Origin: Pseudacidovorax sp.
GTDB lineage: Bacteria; Pseudomonadota; Gammaproteobacteria; Burkholderiales; Burkholderiaceae_C
Length of the DNA stretch: 64,000 nucleotides
NCBI RefSeq assembly: GCF_017991995.1
Contig: NZ_JAGOPN010000012.1
Location: 143,188-207,187, forward strand
Direction of reading: 5' to 3'
Notes under the pieces: model-generated
Database searches by the model: none
Seen by the model: only the letters and a program-made list of their open reading frames with translations
Told to the model about the DNA's origin: nothing
Translations under genes and position numbers: made by a program
Shown here: in pieces, positions 18,047-26,950 of the stretch
Position numbering within the stretch: the stretch's first letter is position 1
Layout of the letters: each line of letters opens with the position of its first letter

Positions 18047-18067
18047 CCTTTTGACGTTGTCAAAAGG
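18047..18067 (+). promoter_or_regulatory. Inverted repeat covering the ribosome binding site of the ThiD-like gene
   Basis: A perfect inverted repeat, CCTTTTGAC (18047-18055) and GTCAAAAGG (18059-18067), separated by GTT. The right arm contains most of the AAGGA Shine-Dalgarno of the gene starting at 18077. In mRNA the stem would hide the ribosome binding site; in DNA it could be a repressor operator. It lies in an AT-rich patch of the divergent gap with rubredoxin that also contains ACAATTGT at 18025-18032. No regulator or ligand can be named. Confidence 0.55.
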
Positions 18068-18076
18068 ACCCGTGAC

Positions 18077-19087
18077 ATGCTTCCGCGCAGCGCCCGCCCA
18101 TTCATGCAGAGACCCGGCATCCGGGCCCTCGAGGCAGCGCAACCGGGCGATGTTAACGAAGGTGACGCAGCGGGAGATGACCCTGCGCAGTCCCCGCTTC
18201 TTCCCGCCGAAGAGCTGCGCCAGCCCTGCGTGCTGGTCTTCAACGCCGGCGACGCCAGCGGCGCCACGGGCCTGAGCGCGGACGCGCTGTCGGTGGCTTC
18301 GGTAGGCGCCCACATGCTGGGGGTGACCACCGGCGTCTATGTGCGCGACACCGCCGAGGTCTTCGACCATGTGGCGCTGGACGAGGAGCACGTGGCCGAG
18401 CAGGCCCGCGCCATCCTGGAGGACGTGCCCGTGCAGGCCATCAAGGTGGGTTTTGCCGGCAGTCCCGACAACCTGAGCCTGGTGGCCGAGATCGCCTCCG
18501 ACTATCCCGAAGTGCCCGTGGTGGCCTACATGCCCAACCTGTCGTGGTGGGAGGACGAGCCGATCGACAGCTACCTGGACGCCTTCCGCGACCTCGTGCT
18601 GCCGCAGACGGCCGTGCTGGTGGGCAACCAGGGCACGCTGCGCCGCTGGCTGCTGCCCGACTGGGACGGCGACCGCCCGCCCACGCCGCGCGACATCGCC
18701 CGCGCGGCCGGCGAACTGGGCGTGTCGTACACGCTGGTGACCGGCATCCTGCGGCCCGACGGCTGGATGGAGAACGTCCTGGCGTCGCCCCAGTCCACGG
18801 TGCTGAGCGAGAAATACGAACGGCTCGATGCCGTCTTCGCCGGTGCCGGCGAGACGCTGTCGGCCGCGCTGGCCGCCCTGCTGGCCACCGGCGCCGACCT
18901 GAGCTCGGCCACCGCGGAGGCCTTGGCCTACATGGACCGCAGCCTGGACGCGGGCTTCCGCCCCGGCATGGGCCAGGTGCTGCCCGACCGCCTGTTCTGG
19001 GCCCAGCCCGACGACGACGACGAAGAGGAGGACGACGGCCTGGACCGGGCCGACTTCGCCCTGCCTCCCCATGACACGCGGCATTGA
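18077..19087 (+). CDS. ThiD-like hydroxymethylpyrimidine/phosphomethylpyrimidine kinase family protein with altered active site
   Basis: A 336-aa protein. Residues after about 50 fit the ribokinase-like ThiD fold: [28 protein letters not shown] corresponds to the ThiD opening, and [14 protein letters not shown] and [13 protein letters not shown] follow. Canonical ThiD has a DPVM motif after the QAIKVG strand and a GTGC/GTGD loop near the C-terminus. Here these positions read VAYMPNLSW and GAGET (Glu259), so the catalytic loop is changed. A long acidic C-terminal tail ([12 protein letters not shown]) is extra. The ATG has AAGGA 8 bases upstream. It precedes hemL by 14 bases and diverges from rubredoxin. 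It could be a degenerate kinase or one with another substrate. Confidence 0.75.
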   Translation: MLPRSARPFMQRPGIRALEAAQPGDVNEGDAAGDDPAQSPLLPAEELRQPCVLVFNAGDASGATGLSADALSVASVGAHMLGVTTGVYVRDTAEVFDHVALDEEHVAEQARAILEDVPVQAIKVGFAGSPDNLSLVAEIASDYPEVPVVAYMPNLSWWEDEPIDSYLDAFRDLVLPQTAVLVGNQGTLRRWLLPDWDGDRPPTPRDIARAAGELGVSYTLVTGILRPDGWMENVLASPQSTVLSEKYERLDAVFAGAGETLSAALAALLATGADLSSATAEALAYMDRSLDAGFRPGMGQVLPDRLFWAQPDDDDEEEDDGLDRADFALPPHDTRH

Positions 19088-19101
19088 ATGCCACCCCTCC
19101 C

Positions 19102-20388
19102 ATGACCATCGACACCAATCTCCAGCTCTTCGACCGTGCCCGCGCCGTGATCCCGGGCGGCGTCAATTCGCCCGTGCGCGCCTTCCGTGCCGTCGGCGGC
19201 ACGCCCCGCTTCATCGCCCGCGCCCAGGGCCCCTACATGTGGGACGCTGCCGGCCAGCGCTACATCGACTACATCGGCTCCTGGGGCCCCATGATCCTGG
19301 GCCATGGCCATCCGGCCGTGGTCGAGGCCGTGCAGCGCGCGGTGGCCGAGGGCTTTTCCTTCGGCGCGCCGACCGAGCGCGAGATCGAGCTGGCCGAGGC
19401 CATCCTGGCGCTGATGCCGTCGATGGAGATGGTGCGGCTGGTGAGCTCCGGCACCGAGGCCGCCATGAGTGCCCTGCGCCTGGCGCGCGGCGCCACCGGC
19501 CGGCGCCACATCGTCAAGTTCGAGGGCTGCTACCACGGCCATGCCGACGCGCTGCTGGTCAAGGCCGGCTCGGGCCTGGCCACCTTCGGCAACCCCACCT
19601 CCGCCGGCGTGCCGGCCGAGGTGGTGCAGCACACGCTGGTGCTCGAATACAACAACATCGCCCAGCTCGAAGAGGCCTTCGCGCTGCACGGCCACGACAT
19701 CGCCTGCGTGATGATCGAGGCCATCGCCGGCAACATGAACTTCGTGCGGGCCACGCCCGAGTTCGCCCGCCGCTGCCGCGAGCTGTGCACCCAGCATGGC
19801 GCGCTGCTGGTGTTCGACGAGGTGATGACGGGCTTTCGCGTCGGCCTGCACGGCGCGCAGGGCGTGCTGGGCATCACGCCCGACCTCACGGTGCTGGGCA
19901 AGGTGATCGGCGGCGGCATGCCGCTGGCGGCCTTCGGCGGGCCGCGCGCCATCATGGAGCAGCTGGCGCCGCTGGGCCCGGTCTACCAGGCCGGCACGCT
20001 GTCGGGCAATCCGGTGGCCACGGCCTGCGGCCTGGCCACGCTCAAGGAGATCGCCCGCCCCGGCTTCTACGAGACCCTGTCGGCCAAGACCCGCGCCTTG
20101 GCCGAAGGCCTGCGCCACGCCGCGGCTGATGCCGGCGTGCCTTTCAGCGCCGATTGCGAAGGCGGCATGTTCGGTTTCTTCCTGCTGCCCGCGCTGCCGC
20201 AGAACTACGGCAAGGTGATGACCAGCGACGGCGCGAAGTTCAACGCCCTGTTCCACGGCCTGCTCGACCGCGGCGTGTACATCGCGCCGGCGCTGTACGA
20301 GGCCGGCTTCGTGAGCGCCGCCCATGCGGCCGAGGACATCTCCGCCACCATCGAGGCGGCGCGCGAGGTGTTCAAGACGCTGGGCTGA
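19102..20388 (+). CDS. hemL: Glutamate-1-semialdehyde 2,1-aminomutase
   Basis: A 428-aa PLP enzyme that converts glutamate-1-semialdehyde to 5-aminolevulinate in the C5 haem pathway. The opening [19 protein letters not shown] is diagnostic. Further marks are the cofactor loop [36 protein letters not shown], and the Schiff-base Lys267 in [16 protein letters not shown], then [10 protein letters not shown]. The ATG at 19102 gives the usual family length; a TTG six codons upstream overlaps the stop of the ThiD-like gene and is less likely. It is probably co-transcribed with that gene, a pairing frequent in Burkholderiales. Confidence 0.96.
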   Translation: MTIDTNLQLFDRARAVIPGGVNSPVRAFRAVGGTPRFIARAQGPYMWDAAGQRYIDYIGSWGPMILGHGHPAVVEAVQRAVAEGFSFGAPTEREIELAEAILALMPSMEMVRLVSSGTEAAMSALRLARGATGRRHIVKFEGCYHGHADALLVKAGSGLATFGNPTSAGVPAEVVQHTLVLEYNNIAQLEEAFALHGHDIACVMIEAIAGNMNFVRATPEFARRCRELCTQHGALLVFDEVMTGFRVGLHGAQGVLGITPDLTVLGKVIGGGMPLAAFGGPRAIMEQLAPLGPVYQAGTLSGNPVATACGLATLKEIARPGFYETLSAKTRALAEGLRHAAADAGVPFSADCEGGMFGFFLLPALPQNYGKVMTSDGAKFNALFHGLLDRGVYIAPALYEAGFVSAAHAAEDISATIEAAREVFKTLG

Positions 20389-20412
20389 GCGCCGGCAGCC
20401 GGCGGCGCCGCG

Positions 20413-20856
20413 TCAGCGACTGGCCGGCCGCTGCGCCAGCACCCACTGCGCCATCAGCCGCGCATCGGCCTCGCCGATCTGCGGATGGCGCGGCATGATC
20501 ACCCGCCCCCAGTCGCCGACGCTGCCCTCGCGGATCTTGCGCGCGAGCAGCGCCACGGCCTCGGGGTTGTCCGCATGCCGGGCCGCGATGGCCTGCCAGC
20601 CCGGGCCCACCGCCTTGCGCTCGGCCAGGTGGCAGCGCATGCAGTCGCTGGCCTGCACCAGCGTGTAGCCCTCTGCCACCGGCCCCGTGGCGGCCACGGG
20701 CGGCTTGAACACATAGCCGCGCAGGATGAGCCAGCCGGTGATCAGCATGCCGGCCGCGGACATCGCCACGAACAGCGCCAGCAGCACCAGCAGCCAGCGC
20801 GGGCGCCGGGGCGGCGCCTCGTCTTCCGTCGCCCCCGGGCGGCCCGTCGCGCCCAT
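20413..20856 (-). CDS. Membrane-anchored class I cytochrome c
   Basis: A 147-aa protein. An N-terminal cytoplasmic stretch of about 20 residues is followed by one membrane anchor (WLLVLLALFVAMSAAGMLITGWLIL, about 21-45) and a periplasmic c-type domain. The haem motif is CMRCH. MPRHPQI near the C-terminus provides a candidate Met axial ligand, and the final helix is ARLMAQWVLAQ. It would shuttle electrons on the periplasmic face. Its ATG overlaps the purH stop by one base (TGATG), so it is translationally coupled to a purine-biosynthesis gene with no evident functional link. It converges on hemL; a haem connection is only positional. Confidence 0.85.
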   Translation of the reverse strand: MGATGRPGATEDEAPPRRPRWLLVLLALFVAMSAAGMLITGWLILRGYVFKPPVAATGPVAEGYTLVQASDCMRCHLAERKAVGPGWQAIAARHADNPEAVALLARKIREGSVGDWGRVIMPRHPQIGEADARLMAQWVLAQRPASR

Positions 20857-22463
20857 CAGTGGCGGAAGTGGCGCACGCCGCTGAACACCATGGCCACGCC
20901 ACGCTCGTCGGCGGCGTCGATCACTTCCTTGTCGCGCATCGAGCCGCCGGGCTGGATGACGCAGGTGGCGCCGTGGTCGATCACCACGTCCAGGCCGTCG
21001 CGGAAGGGGAAGAAGGCGTCGCTCGCCACCGCCGAGCCGGCCAGCGACAGACCGGCATGCTCGGCCTTGATGCTGGCGATGCGGGCGGAGTCGAGGCGAC
21101 TCATCTGGCCGGCGCCCACGCCCAGCGTCATGCCGCCCTGGCAGAAGACGATGGCATTGCTCTTGACGAACTTGGCGACCTTCCAGGCGAAGAGCAGGTC
21201 CTGCAGCTCGGCGTCGGTGGGCTGCTTCTTCGTCACGACCTTGAGGTCGGACAGTTGCAGTTCATGGTTGTCGGCGGTCTGGATCAGCAGGCCCGAGCCC
21301 ACGCGCTTGACGTCCTGCGCATTGAGGCCGCGCGCCCAGGCGCTGGCGCCGTCGCGCTTGATGCCGTCGAGCGAGATCTGCAGCACGCGCACATTGGGCT
21401 TGGTCTTGAGCAGCTCCAGCGCATCGGGGCTGAAGGCGGGCGCCATCAGCACCTCGACGAACTGCTTGCCCACGGCCTGGGCCGTGCCGGCATCCACCGG
21501 CGTGTTGAAGGCGATGATGCCGCCGAAGGCCGAGGTGGGGTCGGTCTTGAAGGCCTTGCCGTAGGCCTCGCCCGCGTCGGCACCGATGGCCACGCCGCAG
21601 GGGTTGGCATGCTTGACGATCACGCAGGCCGGCACGTCGAAGCTCTTGACGCATTCCCACGCCGCATCGGCATCGGCGATGTTGTTGTAGCTCAGTTCCT
21701 TGCCCTGCAGCTGCTTGGCCGTCACCAGCGAGCCAGGCGCGGGATACAGGTCGCGATAGAAGGCCGCGGCCTGGTGCGGGTTCTCGCCGTAGCGCAGGTC
21801 CTGCACCTTGACGAAGCGGCCGTTGCTCTGCGCCGGGAAGGCGCTGCGCTGCGGCACCGGCTGCCCCGCGCTGGCCTCGAAGTCGACCGACGACAGCCAG
21901 TCGCTGATGGCGGCGTCGTAGTTGCTGATGCGGTTGAAGGCGGCGACGGAGAAGCCGAACTTGGTCTTGTCGCTGATGCGGCCGTGGACCTTGAGTTCTT
22001 CCAGCGCCGCGCTGTACTGGCTGGCGTCGGTCAGCACCGCGACGTCCTTCCAGTTCTTGGCGGCGCTACGCACCATGGCCGGGCCGCCGATGTCGATGTT
22101 CTCGATGGCGTCTTCCAGCGTGCAGCCGGCCTTGGCCACCGTGGCCTCGAAGGGATAGAGGTTGACCACCAGCAGGTCGATGGTGGCGATGCCGTGCTCG
22201 GCCAGTGCGGCCATATGGGCCGGCAGGTCGCGGCGGGCCAGCAGGCCGCCGTGGATCTTCGGGTGGAGCGTCTTCACGCGGCCGTCGAGCATCTCGGGAA
22301 AGCCCGTGTGGTCGGCCACCTCGGTGACGGGCAGGCCGGCCTCGGCCAGCAGCTTGGCGGTGCCGCCGGTGGACAGCAGCTGGACGCCCAGCGCATGCAG
22401 CCCCTGGGCGAGGTCGAGGACGCCGGTCTTGTCGGAAACGGAAATGAGTGCGGTCAGTGCCAT
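20856..22463 (-). CDS. purH: Bifunctional AICAR formyltransferase / IMP cyclohydrolase
   Basis: A 535-aa enzyme for the last two steps of de novo IMP synthesis. The N-terminal MGS-like cyclohydrolase domain starts [18 protein letters not shown] and contains [34 protein letters not shown] and the VNLYPFE block. The C-terminal formyltransferase domain (from about residue 200) includes LRYGENPHQ, the catalytic [10 protein letters not shown] (Lys-His pair), and ends with [16 protein letters not shown]. It lies downstream of dusB and fis on the same strand, 40 bases after fis. Confidence 0.97.
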   Translation of the reverse strand: MALTALISVSDKTGVLDLAQGLHALGVQLLSTGGTAKLLAEAGLPVTEVADHTGFPEMLDGRVKTLHPKIHGGLLARRDLPAHMAALAEHGIATIDLLVVNLYPFEATVAKAGCTLEDAIENIDIGGPAMVRSAAKNWKDVAVLTDASQYSAALEELKVHGRISDKTKFGFSVAAFNRISNYDAAISDWLSSVDFEASAGQPVPQRSAFPAQSNGRFVKVQDLRYGENPHQAAAFYRDLYPAPGSLVTAKQLQGKELSYNNIADADAAWECVKSFDVPACVIVKHANPCGVAIGADAGEAYGKAFKTDPTSAFGGIIAFNTPVDAGTAQAVGKQFVEVLMAPAFSPDALELLKTKPNVRVLQISLDGIKRDGASAWARGLNAQDVKRVGSGLLIQTADNHELQLSDLKVVTKKQPTDAELQDLLFAWKVAKFVKSNAIVFCQGGMTLGVGAGQMSRLDSARIASIKAEHAGLSLAGSAVASDAFFPFRDGLDVVIDHGATCVIQPGGSMRDKEVIDAADERGVAMVFSGVRHFRH

Positions 22464-22503
22464 GGGGATGCCAGTCGGGTCTGGGGCTTCGTTGGAATTC
22501 GGT

Positions 22504-22740
22504 TCACTTGGCGAGCTTGTGCTCGAGCAGCTTCTTGCGCAGGGTGTTGCGGTTCAGGCCCAGCCACTGGGCGGCGCGCGACTGGTTGCCCTCGGCGCGG
22601 TCCATGACCACCTCCAGCAGCGGCTTTTCGACGGCACGCACCAGCATGTCGTGCAGGCCGTCCGGCTCGGTGCCGCGCAGGTCGCGGAAGTAGTCTTCGA
22701 GGCTGGATTTCACGCACTCCTCGATCGTGTGTTTGCTCAT
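22504..22740 (-). CDS. fis: Fis family nucleoid-associated transcriptional regulator
   Basis: A 78-aa protein of the short beta-proteobacterial Fis type. The dimerisation part reads [41 protein letters not shown]. The C-terminal helix-turn-helix ([26 protein letters not shown]) matches enterobacterial Fis almost throughout. E. coli Fis is about 20 residues longer at the N-terminus. The ATG at 22740 follows the family start MSKHTIEE; the longer frame upstream overlaps dusB. It shares the dusB-fis order known from E. coli, with a 70-base spacer. Confidence 0.95.
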   Translation of the reverse strand: MSKHTIEECVKSSLEDYFRDLRGTEPDGLHDMLVRAVEKPLLEVVMDRAEGNQSRAAQWLGLNRNTLRKKLLEHKLAK

Positions 22741-22810
22741 GTCGTCGTTCGTTCGATGTGTCTTGTGACGGCGCCCGATCCCCCGCGCGCCGCGCAACCA
22801 CCGCCTGCGT

Positions 22811-23872
22811 TCAGCAGGTGAGGCAGCCGCTGTCTTCTTCGTCTTCTTCCTGCAGGGCACCCGGCCCGGCGGTGGCCTCGGGCATGCGGTCCATCCGCTC
22901 GCCCAGGGCCTCGAAATAGTCGGCCACGGCCTGCCACTGCGTGGCGGAGTCCTCCAGCCGGTTCATGCGCTGGCGGAAGTCCTCGCCGCCCGGCAGCGCC
23001 CGTACGTACCAGCCGATGTGCTTGCGCGCGGTGCGCACGCCCGTCACCTCGCCGTACAGCGCGTAGTGCTCGTGCAGGTGCGCGAGCAGCAGCCGGCGCA
23101 CCTCGGCCACCAGCGGCGGCGCCATGGTCTCGCCGGTGGCCAGGAAGTGGCCCACCTCGCGGAAGATCCACGGGCGGCCCTGCGCGGCGCGGCCGATCAT
23201 CACGGCGTCGGCGCCGGTGGCGGCCAACACGTCGCGCGCCTTCTGCGGCGAGTCGATGTCGCCGTTGGCGACCACAGGGATGCCCACCGATGCCTTGACG
23301 GCCGCGATGGTGTCGTACTCGGCGAAGCCCTTGTAGCCTTGTTCGCGCGTGCGGCCGTGCACAGTCAGCATGCGGATGCCGGCGGCCTCGAAGCGGCGTG
23401 CCAGCGCCACGGCGTTGCGGTGCTCGGTGCTCCAGCCGGTGCGCATCTTGAGCGTCACGGGCACGCCATGCGGCGCGGCGGCGGCCACCACCGCCTCGGC
23501 GATGGCGAGGGCCAGCGGCTCGTCGCGCATCAGCGCCGAGCCCGCCCACTTGTTGCAGACCTTCTTGGCCGGGCAGCCCATGTTGATGTCGATGATCTGG
23601 GCGCCGCGGTCGATGTTGTACTGGGCCGCCTCGGCCATCATGGCCGCGTCGGTGCCGGCGATCTGCACGGCGATGGGCCCGGGCTCGCCGTCATGGTTGG
23701 CCCGGCGCGAGGTCTTGAGCGAGCTCCACAGATCCTTGCGCGAGGTGACCATCTCGCTCACCGCATAGCCCGCGCCGAGCGAGCGGCACAGCATGCGGAA
23801 CGGCCGGTCCGTCACACCCGCCATGGGGGCGACGAACAGGCGGTTCTCCAGCGTGATGTGGCCGATCTGCAT
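22811..23872 (-). CDS. dusB: tRNA-dihydrouridine synthase B
   Basis: A 353-aa FMN-dependent enzyme that reduces uridine in the tRNA D-loop. The TIM barrel opens with IGHITLENRLFVAPMAGVTDRPFR; INMGCPAKKVCNKWAGSALM carries the catalytic Cys, and the FMN/RNA-binding segments LTVHGRTREQGYKG, VVANGDI and VMIGRAAQGRPW follow. The ATG at 23872 is preferred to an upstream one 18 codons earlier because conservation begins at MQIGHI. The C-terminus ends in an acidic run and then CLTC, which is not part of the core family. It heads the dusB-fis-purH-cytochrome c cluster. Confidence 0.95.
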   Translation of the reverse strand: MQIGHITLENRLFVAPMAGVTDRPFRMLCRSLGAGYAVSEMVTSRKDLWSSLKTSRRANHDGEPGPIAVQIAGTDAAMMAEAAQYNIDRGAQIIDINMGCPAKKVCNKWAGSALMRDEPLALAIAEAVVAAAAPHGVPVTLKMRTGWSTEHRNAVALARRFEAAGIRMLTVHGRTREQGYKGFAEYDTIAAVKASVGIPVVANGDIDSPQKARDVLAATGADAVMIGRAAQGRPWIFREVGHFLATGETMAPPLVAEVRRLLLAHLHEHYALYGEVTGVRTARKHIGWYVRALPGGEDFRQRMNRLEDSATQWQAVADYFEALGERMDRMPEATAGPGALQEEDEEDSGCLTC

Positions 23873-24094
23873 GAGGTGGGGAGGAAAAGCGCGCAGCGCC
23901 GCGGGCGCTGCTGAAAAATGAGGCACGGATTCTAGCCACCCGCGATTTCAGCGGCTGAAACGCGCACGCAGGCGACGGCCGCCGACCGCCGACCGCTGGC
24001 CGCTGGCCGTTGCCGCCGGCAGCACGCCCACGGGCATGCACACGGCCTGCGCGCCGACGTGGGCCGCACCTGCCATTCCTATACTCCCGCCCCC

Positions 24095-24580
24095 ATGGAA
24101 GCCTGGTTCGAGTCCGTGATGGCCGCCGCGATGGCGGCACTGGCACTGCCGCAATTCGGGCTGTCGACGCTGTTCGTCGTCGCCTTCGTCTCGGCGACGC
24201 TGCTGCCCCTGGGCTCGGAGCCGGCGCTCTTCGGCCTGCTCAAGCTCAATCCCGAACTGTTCTGGCCCGCCGTGCTGGTCGCCACCGCCGGCAACACCCT
24301 GGGCGGCGCGCTCACCTGGTGGATGGGCTACGGCGCGCACAAGGTGGCCGACAAGTACAGCCATTCCAGCCACCACCTGCGCGCCATCGCCTGGCTGGAG
24401 CGACTGGGCCCCAAGGCCTGCCTGCTGAGCTGGCTGCCGCTGGTGGGCGATCCGCTGTGCGCCGTGGCCGGCTGGCTGCGCATGCCCTTCTGGCCCTGCG
24501 TGGTCTACATGTCCATCGGCAAGTTCGGGCGCTACCTGTGCATGACGGTGGCGCTGCTGTACATCTGGCCGAACCATTGA
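24095..24580 (+). CDS. YqaA family (DedA/SNARE-associated) membrane protein
   Basis: A 161-aa integral membrane protein of the small DedA-related YqaA group. Features are FVSATLLPLGSEPALFGLL near residue 35, the amphipathic re-entrant region, GNTLGGALTWWMGYGA, and WLPLVGDPLCAVAGWLRM, the conserved GD-P loop of the family. Three or four hydrophobic segments are visible. DedA relatives are implicated in lipid flipping or membrane homeostasis; the specific activity of YqaA is not known. The ATG at 24095 is preferred over an upstream frame extension. It converges on ychF with a hairpin in between. Confidence 0.9.
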   Translation: MEAWFESVMAAAMAALALPQFGLSTLFVVAFVSATLLPLGSEPALFGLLKLNPELFWPAVLVATAGNTLGGALTWWMGYGAHKVADKYSHSSHHLRAIAWLERLGPKACLLSWLPLVGDPLCAVAGWLRMPFWPCVVYMSIGKFGRYLCMTVALLYIWPNH

Positions 24581-24595
24581 AGGCGCCCAGCAAAA

Positions 24596-24623
24596 GGGCC
24601 TGCCCCGTCGCCGGAGCAGGCCC
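24596..24623. terminator. Hairpin between convergent yqaA-like gene and ychF
   Basis: GGGCCTGC (24596-24603) pairs perfectly with GCAGGCCC (24616-24623) across a 12-base loop. It lies between two stop codons facing each other. Neither side has a good T-run, so it may rely on Rho or act only as an mRNA end stabiliser. Confidence 0.5.
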
Positions 24624-24659
24624 CTGCGCTGGTCTTGTCCGCGGCAACGGCCGCGACGC

Positions 24660-25754
24660 TCAGACGTTGAACAGGAAGTTCATCACGTCGCCATCCTTCA
24701 CGACGTATTCCTTGCCTTCGCTGCGCATCTTGCCCGCGTCCTTGGCGCCCTGCTCGCCCTTGAAGGCGATGTAGTCGTCGAAGGCGATGGTCTGGGCGCG
24801 GATGAAGCCGCGCTCGAAGTCGCCGTGGATCACGCCGGCCGCCTGGGGGGCCGTGTCGCCGATGCGGATGGTCCAGGCGCGCACTTCCTTCACGCCGGCG
24901 GTGAAGTAGGTCTGCAGGCCCAGCAACTTGAACGCCGCGCGGATCAGGCGGTTCAGACCCGGCTCTTCCTGGCCGATCTCTTCGAGGAACATCTTCTTGT
25001 CCTCGTCGTCCATGTCGGCCATGTCCGCTTCCATCTTGGCGCAGATGGCCACCACGGGCGCGTTCTGGCTGGCGGCGTACTCTTTCAGGCGGTCCAGCAG
25101 CGGGTTGTTCTCGAAGCCGTCCTCGCTCACGTTGCCGACGAACATGGCCGGCTTGGCGGTGATCAGGCACAGCGGCTTGAGCAGCAGCTGGTCGTCCGCC
25201 GACAGGCCCAGCGCGCGTGCCGGCTTTCCTTCGTTCAGCGCCGCCTGCACCGGGCCCAGCAGCTTGACCATGGCGATGGCTTCCTTGTCGTTGCCGCTCT
25301 TGGCCGCCTTGGTGTAGCGCTGCAGGGCCTTGTCCACGGTGCCCAGGTCGGCCAGGCACAGCTCGGTCTGGATCACCTCGATGTCGGCGATGGGGTCGAC
25401 CTTGCCCGCCACGTGGATGACGTTCTCGTCCTCGAAGCAGCGCACCACGTTGACGATGGCGTCGGTCTCGCGGATGTGGGCCAGGAACTGGTTGCCCAGG
25501 CCTTCGCCCTGGCTGGCACCCGCCACCAGGCCGGCGATGTCCACGAACTCGACGATGGCCGGCAGGATGCGCTCAGGCTGGACGATCTGCGCCAGCTGCG
25601 CCAGGCGCGGATCGGGCACCTCGACCACGCCCACGTTGGGTTCGATGGTGCAGAAGGGATAGTTCTCGGCGGCGATGCCGGCCTTGGTCAGCGCGTTGAA
25701 CAGGGTGGATTTACCGACGTTGGGCAGGCCGACGATGCCGCATTTCAAGCTCAT
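24660..25754 (-). CDS. ychF: Redox-regulated ATPase YchF (Obg-like)
   Basis: A 364-aa TRAFAC P-loop protein that binds ATP in place of GTP and associates with ribosomes. The P-loop is [15 protein letters not shown] at residues 8-22; [19 protein letters not shown] and [29 protein letters not shown] are the switch regions. A coiled-coil insertion (about 130-200) is followed by the C-terminal TGS domain, which ends [13 protein letters not shown] ... [19 protein letters not shown]. Every family landmark is in place and the length is standard. Confidence 0.97.
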   Translation of the reverse strand: MSLKCGIVGLPNVGKSTLFNALTKAGIAAENYPFCTIEPNVGVVEVPDPRLAQLAQIVQPERILPAIVEFVDIAGLVAGASQGEGLGNQFLAHIRETDAIVNVVRCFEDENVIHVAGKVDPIADIEVIQTELCLADLGTVDKALQRYTKAAKSGNDKEAIAMVKLLGPVQAALNEGKPARALGLSADDQLLLKPLCLITAKPAMFVGNVSEDGFENNPLLDRLKEYAASQNAPVVAICAKMEADMADMDDEDKKMFLEEIGQEEPGLNRLIRAAFKLLGLQTYFTAGVKEVRAWTIRIGDTAPQAAGVIHGDFERGFIRAQTIAFDDYIAFKGEQGAKDAGKMRSEGKEYVVKDGDVMNFLFNV

Positions 25755-25872
25755 GGGGGTCCTCTGGATTAGCCGCGGGATTTTAGGCGGGCACCCTGCA
25801 GGCCCGGAAACTCGCTTGCATGGCCCCGCCGCGGCGGCGTGCGCTCAGGGAAAAACCTAGGTCAAACGATGC

Positions 25873-25898
25873 CGCAAACGTTTGCGCAAACGTTTGCG
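25873..25898. promoter_or_regulatory. Two interlocked LacI/RbsR-type operators
   Basis: The 14-base palindrome CGCAAACGTTTGCG occurs twice, at 25873-25886 and 25885-25898, sharing two bases so the centres are 12 bases apart. The central-CG palindrome with AAACGTTT core is the classic LacI-family operator form. They lie about 80 bases before rbsB, and a LacI-family gene is encoded in the operon, so autoregulated repression by that protein is the natural reading. Confidence 0.85.
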
Positions 25899-25911
25899 AC
25901 CCCACTATCAT
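25882..25911 (+). promoter_or_regulatory. Candidate sigma-70 promoter of the rbs operon
   Basis: TTGCGC (25882-25887) and TATCAT (25906-25911) are 18 bases apart. The -35 element lies inside the operator pair, so bound repressor would block RNA polymerase. Start of transcription would fall near 25918, giving a leader of about 60 bases. Confidence 0.55.
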
Positions 25912-25980
25912 CCGCCCCGCTTCGCGCCGGGCAGGCCCTGATGCCGCCCCGATCCATCCATCCACATCCGGAGACTCGCC

Positions 25981-26934
25981 ATGACCTTCACCCGCCGCAC
26001 GGCCCAGGCCGCCGCCGCCCTCGCCGTTCTGGGCGCCTTCGCCCTCGCGCCCGCCCATGCCCAGGACAAGCCCAAGGTGGCGCTGGTGATGAAGTCGCTG
26101 GCCAACGAGTTCTTCGCCACCATGGAAGACGGCGCCAAGGCGCACCAGAAGGCCAACGCCGGCCAGTACACGCTGGTGGCCAACGGCATCAAGAACGAGA
26201 CCGACACCGCTGCCCAGATCAAGATGGTCGAGCAGATGGTGGCCCAGAAGGTCAATGCGCTGGTGATCGCACCGGCCGATTCGAAGGCGCTGGTGCCGGC
26301 CATCAAGGCGGCCGTCGACAAGGGCATCCTGGTGGTCAACATCGACAACCGCCTGGACGCCGCCGCGCTCAAGGAAAAGAACATCCAGGTGACCTTCGTC
26401 GGCCCCGACAACCGCGCCGGCGCCAAGCTGGTGGGCGACTACCTGGGCAAGCAACTGAAGTCGGGCGACAAGGTCGGCATCATCGAAGGCGTCTCCACCA
26501 CCTTCAATGCGCAGCAGCGCACCCTGGGCTACCAGGACGCCATGAAGGCCGTCGGCGCCAACGTGGTCGGCGTGCAGTCCGGCCAGTGGGAAATCGACAA
26601 GGGCAACACGGTGGCCGCCGGCATGCTGCGCGAGCACCCCGACCTGAAGGCCCTGCTGGCCGGCAACGACAGCATGGCCCTGGGCGCCGTGGCCGCCGTC
26701 AAGGCCGCCGGCAAGACCGGCCAGGTGCAGGTGGTGGGCTACGACAACATCGGCGCCATCAAGCCCATGCTGGCCGACGGCCGCGTGCTGGCCACCGCCG
26801 ACCAGTTCGGCGCCAAGCAGGCCGTGTTCGGCATCGAGACCGCGCTGAAGGCCCTGGCCGAGAAGAAGACCCAGGCCCAGATGCCCGCCGAGATCAAGAC
26901 CGACGTGGTCCTGGTCACCAAGGACAGCAAGTAA
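25981..26934 (+). CDS. rbsB: Ribose-type sugar ABC transporter, periplasmic binding protein
   Basis: A 317-aa type I periplasmic binding protein. A signal peptide spans about residues 1-27 (RRTAQAAAALAVLGAFALAPAHAQ). The mature part has PKVALVMKSLANEFFATMEDGAKAH, VNALVIAPADSKALVPAIKAAVDKGI, VVNIDNRLD and VVGYDNIGAIKPML, which form the two sugar-binding lobes. It delivers a monosaccharide to the RbsAC complex. Ribose is inferred from the adjoining rbsK and rbsD; the protein itself could bind another pentose or hexose. GGAG lies about 8 bases before the ATG. Confidence 0.9.
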   Translation: MTFTRRTAQAAAALAVLGAFALAPAHAQDKPKVALVMKSLANEFFATMEDGAKAHQKANAGQYTLVANGIKNETDTAAQIKMVEQMVAQKVNALVIAPADSKALVPAIKAAVDKGILVVNIDNRLDAAALKEKNIQVTFVGPDNRAGAKLVGDYLGKQLKSGDKVGIIEGVSTTFNAQQRTLGYQDAMKAVGANVVGVQSGQWEIDKGNTVAAGMLREHPDLKALLAGNDSMALGAVAAVKAAGKTGQVQVVGYDNIGAIKPMLADGRVLATADQFGAKQAVFGIETALKALAEKKTQAQMPAEIKTDVVLVTKDSK

Positions 26935-26950
26935 GCCTGCGCGCCCTGCC

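Noticed and set aside
17994..18076. TPP riboswitch upstream of the ThiD-like gene
   Set aside because: The gap is only 83 bases and lacks the CUGAGA thi-box; only a simple inverted repeat is present.
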